Source: Veillonella sp. | GTDB taxonomy: Bacteria > Bacillota > Negativicutes > Veillonellales > Veillonellaceae | Length of the DNA stretch: 28,644 nt | Reading direction: 5' to 3' | NCBI GenBank assembly: GCA_022737715.1 | Contig: JAIITD010000004.1 | Location: forward strand, 1 to 28,644 | In this document: piece by piece, positions 1 to 7,835 of the stretch | Position numbering within the stretch: position 1 is the first letter of the stretch | Layout of the letters: every line of letters begins with the position of its first letter | Position numbers and translations under genes: made by a program | Notes under the pieces: generated by a model | The model's database searches: none | What the model was told of the DNA's origin: nothing | The model's input: the letters and a program-made list of their open reading frames with translations, nothing else

Positions 1-338
1 GTAGTAATTACAAAATAATTCTTATCTTGCAATAATTTCATCAAATGATCATAAGGTTCACCTACCGAAACATCATATCGATTGTAATAAATATGACGAC
101 TCCACCACGCCCAATACTCTTCCATACTTTCAAACGAATAAAATCCACCAGAATACATATCTGTTATACCATATTTTTTATGAAAGTCATCAAAGTATTT
201 ATGAAAGCGTTCACCACTATAAGAAAACCCAGCCGCAGTGGACATACCTGCCCCAATCCCTACGAGTACCGCATCAGCCGCAGTCAAAAATGTTTTCACA
301 CGTTCTATATTATCCCAATAATTTGTTGTAGATGTCAT
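1..338 (-). CDS. SirTM-type sirtuin (Sir2 family), C-terminus outside window
   Basis: Reading the minus strand from an ATG at 336-338 gives a frame open to the window edge (112 codons visible). It shows the Sir2 NAD-binding motif GAGMSTAAG at residues 29-37 and, at the cut end, NYFVITT, the start of the conserved FVITTN segment. The ATG has an AAGGAT ribosome site and lies 29 bp inside the end of the macrodomain gene, so the two are probably translationally coupled. In known class M sirtuin operons (staphylococci, streptococci) this enzyme ADP-ribosylates a lipoylated GcvH-like protein and the neighbouring macrodomain removes the mark. The class M assignment rests mainly on this neighbour, because the catalytic half is not visible. 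GcvH-L and lipoate ligase genes, if present, would lie beyond position 1. Confidence 0.85.
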   Translation of the reverse strand, partial: MTSTTNYWDNIERVKTFLTAADAVLVGIGAGMSTAAGFSYSGERFHKYFDDFHKKYGITDMYSGGFYSFESMEEYWAWWSRHIYYNRYDVSVGEPYDHLMKLLQDKNYFVIT

Positions 339-1092
339 AATCTATATCCTTGAATACATTAAATACCACTTGTATTTTACTATTAGTTTCTTTTAAATAG
401 GAACGCACCGTATCGATTGCAATTCTGGCCGCCAATTCATTGGGAAATCTAAACTCACCTGTAGAAATACAACAAAATGCAATGGACTGTAAACTATAAG
501 CATTGGCTAACTCCAAGCAAGATCGATAGCACGACGCCAATTGGTCTTGTTCTAACTCGGTAACAGTATCATAAATAATAGGTCCTACCGTATGGATAAC
601 ATGACTGGCTGGTAAATTATAACCATAAGTCATGCGTGCCACACCTGTCTTTTCAGGCATATCCATATATTCAATCATACGAGCACAGGCCATGCGCAGC
701 TCAATCCCAGCAAAGGTATGAATGGCATTATCAATACATTTGTGATTAGGTGCAAAACAACCGAGCAACTGATTATTAGCTGCATTGACGATAGCCTTTA
801 CGGCTAGACGCGTAATATCACCTTGCCACAAATATATCTGAGGTTCCCGCTCTTCCATATCACTGAGCGTTACAATACCTTTTTCATGAGCCAATTCATT
901 TAAATACTCATCTTGTACCTTCATCCACTCTGCTGGCATAGATCCTGCAGGGCGAATATTACAAAGAGACCTAAACAGTGTAAACTGTTCTACTTCATCA
1001 TTAGGGATTTCAATGTGTTCGTCTTTATATTTCTCTGTATATTCTTCTACTAATCCTTTTACAAGATAAATTAAACGTTCTTGCTGTGTCAT
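310..1092 (-). CDS. Zinc-dependent macrodomain ADP-ribose hydrolase
   Basis: A 260-residue protein of the Zn-macro type. The N-terminal ~85 residues form the helical extension usual in this subfamily. The macrodomain follows, with QGDIT at 90-94, the NAAN loop at 103-106 and the ligand set C112, H117, C119 in GCFAPNHKC, which in the family holds a catalytic Zn ion. STGEF near residue 210 is the phosphate-binding loop. The expected activity is hydrolysis of mono-ADP-ribose from proteins, reversing the adjacent sirtuin. The gene starts at an ATG with a TAAGGAG-like site just upstream and overlaps the sirtuin gene by 29 bp in another frame. Family and pairing are clear; the substrate is inferred from other species. 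Confidence 0.92.
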   Translation of the reverse strand: MTQQERLIYLVKGLVEEYTEKYKDEHIEIPNDEVEQFTLFRSLCNIRPAGSMPAEWMKVQDEYLNELAHEKGIVTLSDMEEREPQIYLWQGDITRLAVKAIVNAANNQLLGCFAPNHKCIDNAIHTFAGIELRMACARMIEYMDMPEKTGVARMTYGYNLPASHVIHTVGPIIYDTVTELEQDQLASCYRSCLELANAYSLQSIAFCCISTGEFRFPNELAARIAIDTVRSYLKETNSKIQVVFNVFKDIDYDIYNKLLG

Positions 1093-1136
1093 ACGTAACT
1101 CCTTATAAGCTATAAAGACTTTAACTTATTATATAA

Positions 1137-1173
1137 CAAAAAAACTGCTAGCACATAATTATATGCTAGCAGT
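1137..1173 (-). terminator. Rho-independent terminator after the ABM-domain gene
   Basis: A perfect 10-bp inverted repeat, ACTGCTAGCA at 1144-1153 and TGCTAGCAGT at 1164-1173, encloses a 10-nt loop. On the minus strand it is followed directly by a run of seven T. It lies about 30 bp after the stop of the exported ABM protein and separates that transcript from the macrodomain/sirtuin pair. Confidence 0.85.
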
Positions 1174-1201
1174 AACTTTACTGGTTATAGTATATCAAAG
1201 A

Positions 1202-1969
1202 CTATGGTCTTATAAAAGATTGACCGCCATGATTTACTAGAATGTCTCCTTGCAACACTTTAGTAGTAACGCCTTGTAAACTACCTTGAATTTGGCTCAT
1301 CATAAAACGATAGCCTGGGCTATTTACATGTTTATTGAAAGCTGCCTCATTACTATAAATTTGAATTACATACCAGTGAGTTTTATTATTTCTTTCACGC
1401 AATACGTAACCTGCTTTATAGCCCGCATCATCACGAACAGCACGGTCAATATCTAATTGATATTGTTTTTGTACTGTATCTACTTCATTACCATCTACTG
1501 TAAACTCTGTTAAGATCACAACCGATTGACCGTCATTGATCAAAGATAATGCATCTGGTTTTTCAATCAATAACAAAGGCTGTACATCATACAATTTACG
1601 ATTTGTCAGTTTAGAACCAACCTCGTTAATATAGTTTTGGAAATGTTCAGATTTTCGATGTGTTTCTAATGCAGCTGTATCTTTATATACCTCCACTACG
1701 TATGATTCAGAGGGATTACCTTTTACATGAGCCACATTCATAGATAAAGTATTAGGCTCGTTAGCCATAGAGGCTGTTAAATTCTGAACACCTGCAGTAT
1801 TATATGCACCTTGTAATTCGTTTGGTACTTGGAAACGATACAAACCTACAATAGGGGCTGTATCTACCTGTTCCTGTTTATCAAATGTGAATGCTGCAAA
1901 CGATGTGCTAACGCCTAATACAACTATAGCAGAGGTTAGTAAAATTTGTTTTATAATTTGCTTATTCAT
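1202..1969 (-). CDS. Exported protein with two ABM (antibiotic biosynthesis monooxygenase-like) domains
   Basis: A 255-residue protein. Residues 1-25 are a signal peptide (KQ at the N-terminus, hydrophobic ILLTSAIVVLGV, cleavage near SFA/A). Two dimeric alpha/beta-barrel repeats follow. The first (about 75-140) carries the ABM signature VVEVYKDTAALETH with H104 and EHFQNY. The second (about 150-235) carries VIQIYSNEAAFNKH and GYRFMMSQ. ABM domains occur in quinol monooxygenases and in IsdG/HmoA-type haem-degrading enzymes; two in one chain would give an intramolecular version of the usual dimer. An AGGAGT site precedes the ATG, 11 bp after the radical SAM gene, so the two are co-transcribed and end at the 1144-1173 hairpin. 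The substrate is unknown; an extracytoplasmic ABM protein in a probable anaerobe is notable. Confidence 0.8.
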   Translation of the reverse strand: MNKQIIKQILLTSAIVVLGVSTSFAAFTFDKQEQVDTAPIVGLYRFQVPNELQGAYNTAGVQNLTASMANEPNTLSMNVAHVKGNPSESYVVEVYKDTAALETHRKSEHFQNYINEVGSKLTNRKLYDVQPLLLIEKPDALSLINDGQSVVILTEFTVDGNEVDTVQKQYQLDIDRAVRDDAGYKAGYVLRERNNKTHWYVIQIYSNEAAFNKHVNSPGYRFMMSQIQGSLQGVTTKVLQGDILVNHGGQSFIRP

Positions 1970-1980
1970 TAATAACTCCT

Positions 1981-3321
1981 TTACATATATCGTGATAATT
2001 TTTCAGCCCATAATCCAATACGTTTATAAGTTAAAATTTCACATACTTTTGATGTAAAATGGCCAAATCTACGATAAAAGAAATTAAAGGTTAAATAGGC
2101 TGGTATTGTTCCAATAGTCTTAGGCATACGGCGGAATATATTTCTTATGGAGTATAACTCTTGATATATCCAAAGATACCCTTCTTCTAATTCCTTTTTA
2201 GACATACCAAGCGGCGCTACGACTACATGAGACGTATTATATTTAGATAAGTCATGATCAAAAATTCTATTTTGTTCTTCCATTCTTTTGTAGAATTCAG
2301 TACCTGGGTATGGTGTGACAATATGGGATGTAATGGTATCAATTTTCTGGCTAATAATCCAATCTAATGTATTCTTAAAAGTCTCTGGCGTGTCTCCATC
2401 TAGACCAAATACAAAGCTAGCATTGACCATAATGCCACGCTTATGTAATTCGCTAATAAGTCTTTCAAACTCTTCCCGATTATTTTGCATTTTATGAACA
2501 CTAGATAAAGACTGCGGACTGATGCTTTCAAAGCCAATAAATAAACTTTGGCAGCCAGTTTCTTTCATTAAATCCATCAATTCAGGATATTGTCCTATTT
2601 TCATAGTAACTGCTGCATTCCAGTTTAACTTTAAAGGTTTAATACGTTCTAAAAACTGTTTAGTCCAAGAAATATTACCAATAAAGTTATCATCAATAAA
2701 CATGATATGCTTTGTGCCTAGTTGTTTGATATCTGCTAACACATCATCTATATTACGATTAATATATTGATGAGTGCCAGAACTATTATAGCAAAAATCG
2801 CATTTATGAGGGCAACTGCGACTTGTAGAAACAACGTTATACCATAAATAATCGGTCTTATCTATCATGTCATATGCAGGCGCTACAATATCATCCCCAG
2901 AAGTTAAAGGCTTAGATACATATTCAGATTGTAATCTATTATGTTTCATGTCCTCTATAATTTGAGGCCATGTATTTTCTGCAAAACCAATACATAAGCT
3001 ATCAAATGCATCCTTTGGCACAGAACTAGATGCAGTGGTAATATGTATACCACCAGCAATAACCTTAACACCTTTTTGTCTATATATAGATGCAATTTCA
3101 ATAGCTCTAGGTAAAACATCTACAGTAACTGCTATGCCTACTAAGTCAGGCACATCATCAAAATCAATGGGTCTAATATTTTCATTTTCAATTGTAACTT
3201 CACAATCATGCCGAATAATATTAGCCACAGTCAATAATCCTAAATGAGGGGACATGCGTATTTTTAAATCTGTATCCATAGGACGTTTTAACATACGCGG
3301 TTGAATCAATTTAACTTTCAT
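1981..3321 (-). CDS. B12-binding-type radical SAM protein
   Basis: A 446-residue protein. Residues 1-135 resemble the cobalamin-binding Rossmann domain of these enzymes (LGLLTVANIIRH, DLVGIAVTVDVLPRAIEIA, VIAGGIHIT). There is no clear DxHxxG, as is common in this subgroup. The radical SAM barrel follows with the CxxxCxxC cluster motif SCPHKCDFC (C170, C174, C177), and later FIDDNF, FIGFES and FGLDGDT. This is the architecture of tetrapyrrole/lipid-modifying, MiaB-like and methyltransferase radical SAM proteins; the sequence does not fix a substrate. It lies 21 bp downstream of the PrdX-like gene and 11 bp upstream of the exported ABM protein, suggesting one transcript. Confidence 0.85.
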   Translation of the reverse strand: MKVKLIQPRMLKRPMDTDLKIRMSPHLGLLTVANIIRHDCEVTIENENIRPIDFDDVPDLVGIAVTVDVLPRAIEIASIYRQKGVKVIAGGIHITTASSSVPKDAFDSLCIGFAENTWPQIIEDMKHNRLQSEYVSKPLTSGDDIVAPAYDMIDKTDYLWYNVVSTSRSCPHKCDFCYNSSGTHQYINRNIDDVLADIKQLGTKHIMFIDDNFIGNISWTKQFLERIKPLKLNWNAAVTMKIGQYPELMDLMKETGCQSLFIGFESISPQSLSSVHKMQNNREEFERLISELHKRGIMVNASFVFGLDGDTPETFKNTLDWIISQKIDTITSHIVTPYPGTEFYKRMEEQNRIFDHDLSKYNTSHVVVAPLGMSKKELEEGYLWIYQELYSIRNIFRRMPKTIGTIPAYLTFNFFYRRFGHFTSKVCEILTYKRIGLWAEKLSRYM

Positions 3322-3342
3322 GTAAAACCTCTTATGTTACAT

Positions 3343-3828
3343 CTATATTGTTATATATTCAATTATTGTACCATGCTCCTCTATAAGCTTAACAAGTTCT
3401 TTTCCTTGTAACCACACGGTCGCATCATTTTGATTTGGATGGATACCAATGAGATTATCCTTATAATCCGCATCAATGTAGTAATGCACCTTACGCTCCT
3501 CATCGTGGAGTAAGCAGAATGGTGATACATGACCTGGTTTAATCTTCAAAATCTCCCATAACTCTTCTTCAGAACCAAAGGAAATCTTTTTAAGATTGTG
3601 GTCCTTACGGAATTGTTTTAAATCTACACGCTTTGAACCGCGTACAGTAATTAAATAGTAATGCTCCCGCTTATGGTCTCGGATAAATAAATTCTTCGCA
3701 TCCCATTCTGGATATGGCAGTTCTACATCTGGTTTATCGTCCATACTAAATAGCGGTGCGTGATCCGTAACTTCAAAATCGATATGATGGTCACGCAAAC
3801 AATCATATACGCCTTGTTTATCTAACAT
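3343..3828 (-). CDS. PrdX/YbaK-family aminoacyl-tRNA deacylase
   Basis: A 161-residue single-domain protein matching the free-standing prolyl-tRNA editing family (PrdX, ProXp-ala). Visible motifs are KNLFIRD at 45-51, where the lysine is the family's conserved active-site residue, YYLITVRG at 57-64, the KKISFGSEEEL segment near 80, GHVSPFCLL at 99-107 and the C-terminal IGIHPNQNDATVWL. The family hydrolyses mischarged tRNAs, typically Ala-tRNA(Pro), in the cytoplasm. The length is normal and the frame intact. It is the first of three closely spaced minus-strand genes, but editing has no obvious link to its neighbours, so the shared transcript may be incidental. Confidence 0.88.
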   Translation of the reverse strand: MLDKQGVYDCLRDHHIDFEVTDHAPLFSMDDKPDVELPYPEWDAKNLFIRDHKREHYYLITVRGSKRVDLKQFRKDHNLKKISFGSEEELWEILKIKPGHVSPFCLLHDEERKVHYYIDADYKDNLIGIHPNQNDATVWLQGKELVKLIEEHGTIIEYITI

Positions 3829-3892
3829 GTAATACCTCTAATACATAGTATATTCTTAGTGAAAGTAGCCCTTATACACTACATTGCTACGC

Positions 3893-4915
3893 TTATTCTG
3901 GAACCTTATAGGTCCCATCAAATACAAATAACTCTGGATGTTCATGTACGAATGTATCTTCATAGATTCCATCATATTCATATACTACATCATCTTTTTT
4001 ATCAAGGAAATCGAACAGTTCATCCTCATTTTCCCAATCTTTTAAAATGTTCCATCGTTCTTCCCTATCAAATGGAACTGAGCCACCAAAATAATCGATG
4101 ACAGTTTGTAAGTTATCTGCTAGTTCATCCATCTTAAATAGTCGTAAACCTTCTAGAGCATCTTCCCATACAATACCGGTAGAGTTATAGAAGAATTGAT
4201 GATGACCACCATTATTAACCTCTGCGAAGTACCAAGATATAGCATTAAGATAGCGTTGCTCTAAGGTGAAAGGTTTTGCGGATTCTATATAATCATCATA
4301 AGATCCATATATATTGATGGTCCAATACATAGGCTCATTAATGGTCCATACATCATCGGTAGCTTGTATCTCTTCGACAGTGATAGTCCGATGACGAGGT
4401 ACACCTTTTCGTTTCTTCTTTTTCTCTGCTACGTACTCATTATAGGCTGCACATAAATCAGGATAGTCAACTTCACATTTTTCAAAATCCATTTGCAAAT
4501 AGCACATATCAATAACTTCAAAACAATACGATTTTATATCATCTAGTTTCGCTTCCGTAGCTAAACGTACACCCTTATCTACTAATCTTAGCATCTGTTG
4601 CATTGTATTCGATGTGTACCCGTCACTATTATCCAAAACAATAGCTCCATACGCATAGGCACAGCGATAATACCACACCGCATCACGATACTCTTCATCA
4701 ATAGATTCTAATACCTTAATAGCCTCTTTTTCATTGCTATTATTGTTATAAGCTCTACCAAGCTCACCTAATAGAGGTACGGATAAATTTTCCACGCCCA
4801 CATCAGTTAACACATCAATAATAGTCTCTACATTTCCAGAATCATTAAGCTCTTTAATGGTTTGTAATTGCTCCGCCTCAGAAAATGCTTTAAATTGTTC
4901 AACCGTTAATCCCAT
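3893..4915 (-). CDS. DUF4375 (DMP19-like) protein with N-terminal repeat module
   Basis: About 340 residues. The N-terminal ~165 residues are helical and TPR-like (LLGELGRAYNNN, EAIKVL, RDAVWYYRCAYAYG) and are clearly paralogous to residues about 185-330 of the next protein upstream. A basic linker (EKKKKRKG) leads to a DUF4375-type domain: LEQRYLNAISWYFAEVNNGG, HHQFFYNSTG, then a conserved acidic tail. DUF4375 proteins are small soluble proteins often found near toxin-immunity loci; no catalytic role is established. An upstream ATG at 4933 is possible but has no ribosome site, whereas the ATG at 4915 follows AGGATGTGACATA, so I chose 4915. Confidence 0.75.
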   Translation of the reverse strand: MGLTVEQFKAFSEAEQLQTIKELNDSGNVETIIDVLTDVGVENLSVPLLGELGRAYNNNSNEKEAIKVLESIDEEYRDAVWYYRCAYAYGAIVLDNSDGYTSNTMQQMLRLVDKGVRLATEAKLDDIKSYCFEVIDMCYLQMDFEKCEVDYPDLCAAYNEYVAEKKKKRKGVPRHRTITVEEIQATDDVWTINEPMYWTINIYGSYDDYIESAKPFTLEQRYLNAISWYFAEVNNGGHHQFFYNSTGIVWEDALEGLRLFKMDELADNLQTVIDYFGGSVPFDREERWNILKDWENEDELFDFLDKKDDVVYEYDGIYEDTFVHEHPELFVFDGTYKVPE

Positions 4916-4971
4916 TATGTCACATCCTATCATATTTCATATATAGTCTTAAAATAAACATTATCTAGAAG

Positions 4972-6486
4972 CTAGCTACCACAAACAATATAGAATACAG
5001 GTATACCGTCTTCATTATCTATTAGCCCATATCCTTCACATTCATGTCCTTCGTATTCGATGCCTTCAAAGAATACGTGATCACCAAGTTCTTTATTAGC
5101 CATTAAATTATGCAATTTAAAGAGTAATTCTTCTCTAGTAAAATATGTGCCATTATCCGCCACAAGATGAGCCATAATTTCTACCTGCCACATGCCATCT
5201 TCTTTATCTTCTTCCAGCAATTCTTCATCGGTAACACGTTCATTATCAAAGAGTTGGTCTTCACTTTCAATCCAAGCTTCATAGGTTACTAAAATTTCAG
5301 GTTCTTCTAATCTATCGTCGTCATCTGCCTCATCATCATCTACATATTTCTTTACATTTTCATTATATTCTTTTGAAAACTCATCTCTACTATACGTATG
5401 TTTGTTAAATATCCAATGCACTATATCATATGTAGGATAGTTATCTTCATCGCATTCATTAACGTCTTCGACATCTTTACCTTCTGTAGCATCTTGACTG
5501 TTTTTCTTATCAAATACATTCTTAATAGTTTCAAATATCACAGGATAATCCTCCTTGTACTCTTTTGGCTTGATTTGAGTTAATAGGTATTTTACAACTT
5601 CACAGCACCAACCAAGTTGTTTATCTAAATTGGCTGCTTTCGTCATTTTTATGCCCGTCTCTATTAACTGTAATGCTTTTTGTACATGTTCAGAATCATA
5701 GCTTTCACCACACCCTAAAGATGCATGAGCATAGCCACAACGATAATACCAAGACCAATCGCGATGTGCCTCATCTATACGATTAAATAACTCGATAGCC
5801 TCTGCTGCACGGCCATTATTGTTATACATACGTCCTAAGGCGCTTAACAATATAGGCGACAAATTATCAATGCCTATGTTAGTTAATAACTCCATCGCAC
5901 GCTTGATATCAAGGCCCTCTTGTTCATTAAGGAGCTTAACCTTTTCCACATCACTTAATTCTTGAAACTCTTCATCCGTAATTTCTTCTATACTGAAATA
6001 TAAGTTCTTAATAAAGTCACCAAAATTATCTGCTAAGGGAGTAATTGAGTAATCACATTCTTGATCGACACGTACAACCTTAGGTTCACCGGTAGGCCCA
6101 CACTCACGATAATCAAGGAAAATCATGTCGTGACCGCCGGAAATTGTATCGGCTACAACGATACCGATAGGGGGATATTTTACTTTTGAAATCCAAAACT
6201 CATTACCCATCTCACCTAAAATAGAGTATTTTTTATCTCTATCGATGCCATATATTCCTGTTATATATACACAATCGTCATCATCGTTAATAAAACAATT
6301 TTTCTTTACTACACCACCATTATGGTTTTTAAGTAGTTCAATATATGCTGCAGGCAATGTATAGCCTAGTTCAGCTTCAGCATTCTTAATATCCTCATCG
6401 GTAACCTCTCTACCTATATAGGACTCAAATGCATAATCGGTGTCTTTCCAAAATCCAGTCCAATTGAAATCTTTTAGATGACTCAT
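4972..6486 (-). CDS. SMI1/KNR4 (SUKH) protein with repeat module and acidic C-terminus
   Basis: A 504-residue multidomain protein. Residues about 20-170 form a SMI1/KNR4 (SUKH-1) domain: IKNAEAELGYTLPAAYIELLKNHNGG, then YGIDRD, GIVVADTISGGHDMIFLDY and FGDFIKNLY. Residues about 185-330 repeat the helical module of the DUF4375 neighbour (ALGRMYNNNGRAAEAIELF, WSWYYRCGYAHAS). The rest is strongly acidic (a D/E-rich stretch near 385-430) and ends in an unrecognised ~90-residue domain. SUKH proteins are a major class of immunity proteins against polymorphic nuclease toxins, so an immunity role is likely but unproved. A clear AGGAGAG site precedes the ATG. Confidence 0.8.
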   Translation of the reverse strand: MSHLKDFNWTGFWKDTDYAFESYIGREVTDEDIKNAEAELGYTLPAAYIELLKNHNGGVVKKNCFINDDDDCVYITGIYGIDRDKKYSILGEMGNEFWISKVKYPPIGIVVADTISGGHDMIFLDYRECGPTGEPKVVRVDQECDYSITPLADNFGDFIKNLYFSIEEITDEEFQELSDVEKVKLLNEQEGLDIKRAMELLTNIGIDNLSPILLSALGRMYNNNGRAAEAIELFNRIDEAHRDWSWYYRCGYAHASLGCGESYDSEHVQKALQLIETGIKMTKAANLDKQLGWCCEVVKYLLTQIKPKEYKEDYPVIFETIKNVFDKKNSQDATEGKDVEDVNECDEDNYPTYDIVHWIFNKHTYSRDEFSKEYNENVKKYVDDDEADDDDRLEEPEILVTYEAWIESEDQLFDNERVTDEELLEEDKEDGMWQVEIMAHLVADNGTYFTREELLFKLHNLMANKELGDHVFFEGIEYEGHECEGYGLIDNEDGIPVFYIVCGS

Positions 6487-6516
6487 AATACTCTCTCCTA
6501 AACAAATAGATATAAT

Positions 6517-6987
6517 CTAACCACATTTTATTTGATCAATGGAATATTTTTTTATTAAAGCTTTCACCTCACGCCGTATCAAAATGGTATCTATAATATA
6601 GGAAAAAATGATATAAGGAGATACGTTAATAATCCCGACAGGGGCCAATATAAGGGCTGCCCACAATAAATCCAGTGAATACGCATACCACTTAAAATCA
6701 ATGGTATTTAAAAATGGTATAACATAGTCAATAACTCTTACTTCCCATTGCATTAATGGGTTCAATTTCTCACTTGTGCCTAATAGCCAAGCGAAAGTAA
6801 GGGCAAATATTAATGCATATACTATGCCAACTGGAATTAATATCTTCGCTCTCTGTTTTAACAGATTACGGCAAATCTCATCTTCGTCCTCTGGTGCTAT
6901 ATCATATACCATATTACATTGAATCTGAATTCGTCTAAATCGATAGCGAATATACTTATACAAAAGGTTATTCGGTGTATATAACAT
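6517..6987 (-). CDS. Small membrane protein, function unknown
   Basis: 156 residues with two strongly hydrophobic segments, about 49-70 (ILIPVGIVYALIFALTFAWLL) and about 108-135 (LLWAALILAPVGIINVSPYIIFSYII). The first ~45 residues are basic, ending in an acidic APEDEDE patch, and the C-terminal tail is basic (RREVKALIKKY). I recognise no family. It sits between the SUKH gene and two small soluble proteins with gaps of 30 and 48 bp and has its own CGGAG ribosome site, so it belongs to the same transcript. Immunity proteins against membrane-acting toxins can look like this, but nothing in the sequence shows it. Confidence 0.65.
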   Translation of the reverse strand: MLYTPNNLLYKYIRYRFRRIQIQCNMVYDIAPEDEDEICRNLLKQRAKILIPVGIVYALIFALTFAWLLGTSEKLNPLMQWEVRVIDYVIPFLNTIDFKWYAYSLDLLWAALILAPVGIINVSPYIIFSYIIDTILIRREVKALIKKYSIDQIKCG

Positions 6988-7035
6988 AATAGACTCCGCA
7001 TGCTATTGATAGTAACTAAATCATTGGAGAATATA

Positions 7036-7395
7036 TTATCCATCTATGGCAAAGTAATGTAAATCTTTGAATTCATTATCCCAAAATGTAAAGGAAAAGA
7101 TGTGCGTATCATCAAAGGTTTGCTCACAATAGGTCACAGCATCTCGCTCTGGTTCAATAATAGGCATACCTATCCGTGTTTTCACTTCATCAATAGTGAC
7201 ATCGCCATACCAATCTAGAATTTCGTTATGAATGAAAGTAACAATAGAATCTATATTCTTATGATAATTAGTAGCTAATAATTTAGCAGTATCTACATTA
7301 GCATCCGTTGGCTTCTCATCCCAACAAAATTGTATACCTTCATAGGTAAATGTATATTGCCTTAACTGTTCATCATATATTACCCCATTAGTCAT
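7036..7395 (-). CDS. Small unknown protein (DUF2262-like layout)
   Basis: 119 residues, soluble, rich in aromatic and acidic residues. The opening strand pair (VIYDEQLRQYTFTYEGIQFCWDE), the central helix with IHNEILDWYGD, and the final beta stretch (FSFTFWDNEFKDLHYFAIDG) resemble the DUF2262 layout, but I am not certain of the family. The start codon lies 8 bp inside the upstream gene's end in another frame, with AAGGATACTGAAA before the ATG, so translation is coupled to that gene. No catalytic motif is visible. Its place in the run suggests an immunity-type role as an inference only. Confidence 0.6.
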   Translation of the reverse strand: MTNGVIYDEQLRQYTFTYEGIQFCWDEKPTDANVDTAKLLATNYHKNIDSIVTFIHNEILDWYGDVTIDEVKTRIGMPIIEPERDAVTYCEQTFDDTHIFSFTFWDNEFKDLHYFAIDG

Positions 7396-7807
7396 TTTCA
7401 GTATCCTTTACATAGCTTTCCATCTTAGGTCTTAAATCTAACACGATGTCCCAATCATCTAATGTTGGAACCTTATGATGTACAATAAAGTCTTCTATGA
7501 TCTGTAATACCTCTTGATGGCCCAGCTCATTCTTACCATATATGATGGCGCCTTCTTCGCCTATAGCAGTAACACTAATTTCTATATGTAGTAATTCTGT
7601 GTGCTGATCACTACAAACTTGTACAAAATTATATAGCTTATTACCTACTGAAATAACCTTCGATGGTGAAACAATTAAGAAGTCCATATCATTATCTTGA
7701 ATAGAATATAAATTTTGCTCTACTTCTTTCAAGGTTATGCCTTCATATTTGTACTCACCTACATCAATAGACCAATCCGTATATGTTTTCTCAAATGTAT
7801 CTATCAT
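7388..7807 (-). CDS. Small unknown soluble protein
   Basis: 139 residues, acidic, no membrane segment or signal peptide. An alternating hydrophobic pattern (FLIVSPSKVISVGNKLYNFVQV, ELLHIEISVTAIGEEGAIIYG) suggests a mainly beta fold with flanking helices (EVLQIIEDFIVHH). I recognise no family. It starts at an ATG after AGGCG and overlaps the next gene by 8 bp, which argues for a co-expressed pair. Context is the accessory array described for the neighbours. Confidence 0.6.
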   Translation of the reverse strand: MIDTFEKTYTDWSIDVGEYKYEGITLKEVEQNLYSIQDNDMDFLIVSPSKVISVGNKLYNFVQVCSDQHTELLHIEISVTAIGEEGAIIYGKNELGHQEVLQIIEDFIVHHKVPTLDDWDIVLDLRPKMESYVKDTEND

Positions 7808-7835
7808 ATGTATCGCCTCTCCTTTACGATATACA

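Noticed and set aside
45..353. 102-residue plus-strand open frame
   Set aside because: It is antisense to the sirtuin gene, whose minus-strand frame carries the GAGMSTAAG motif; the plus frame shows no family feature or ribosome site.
1144..1173. CRISPR-like or regulatory palindrome
   Set aside because: A single hairpin followed by seven T after a stop codon is explained as a terminator.
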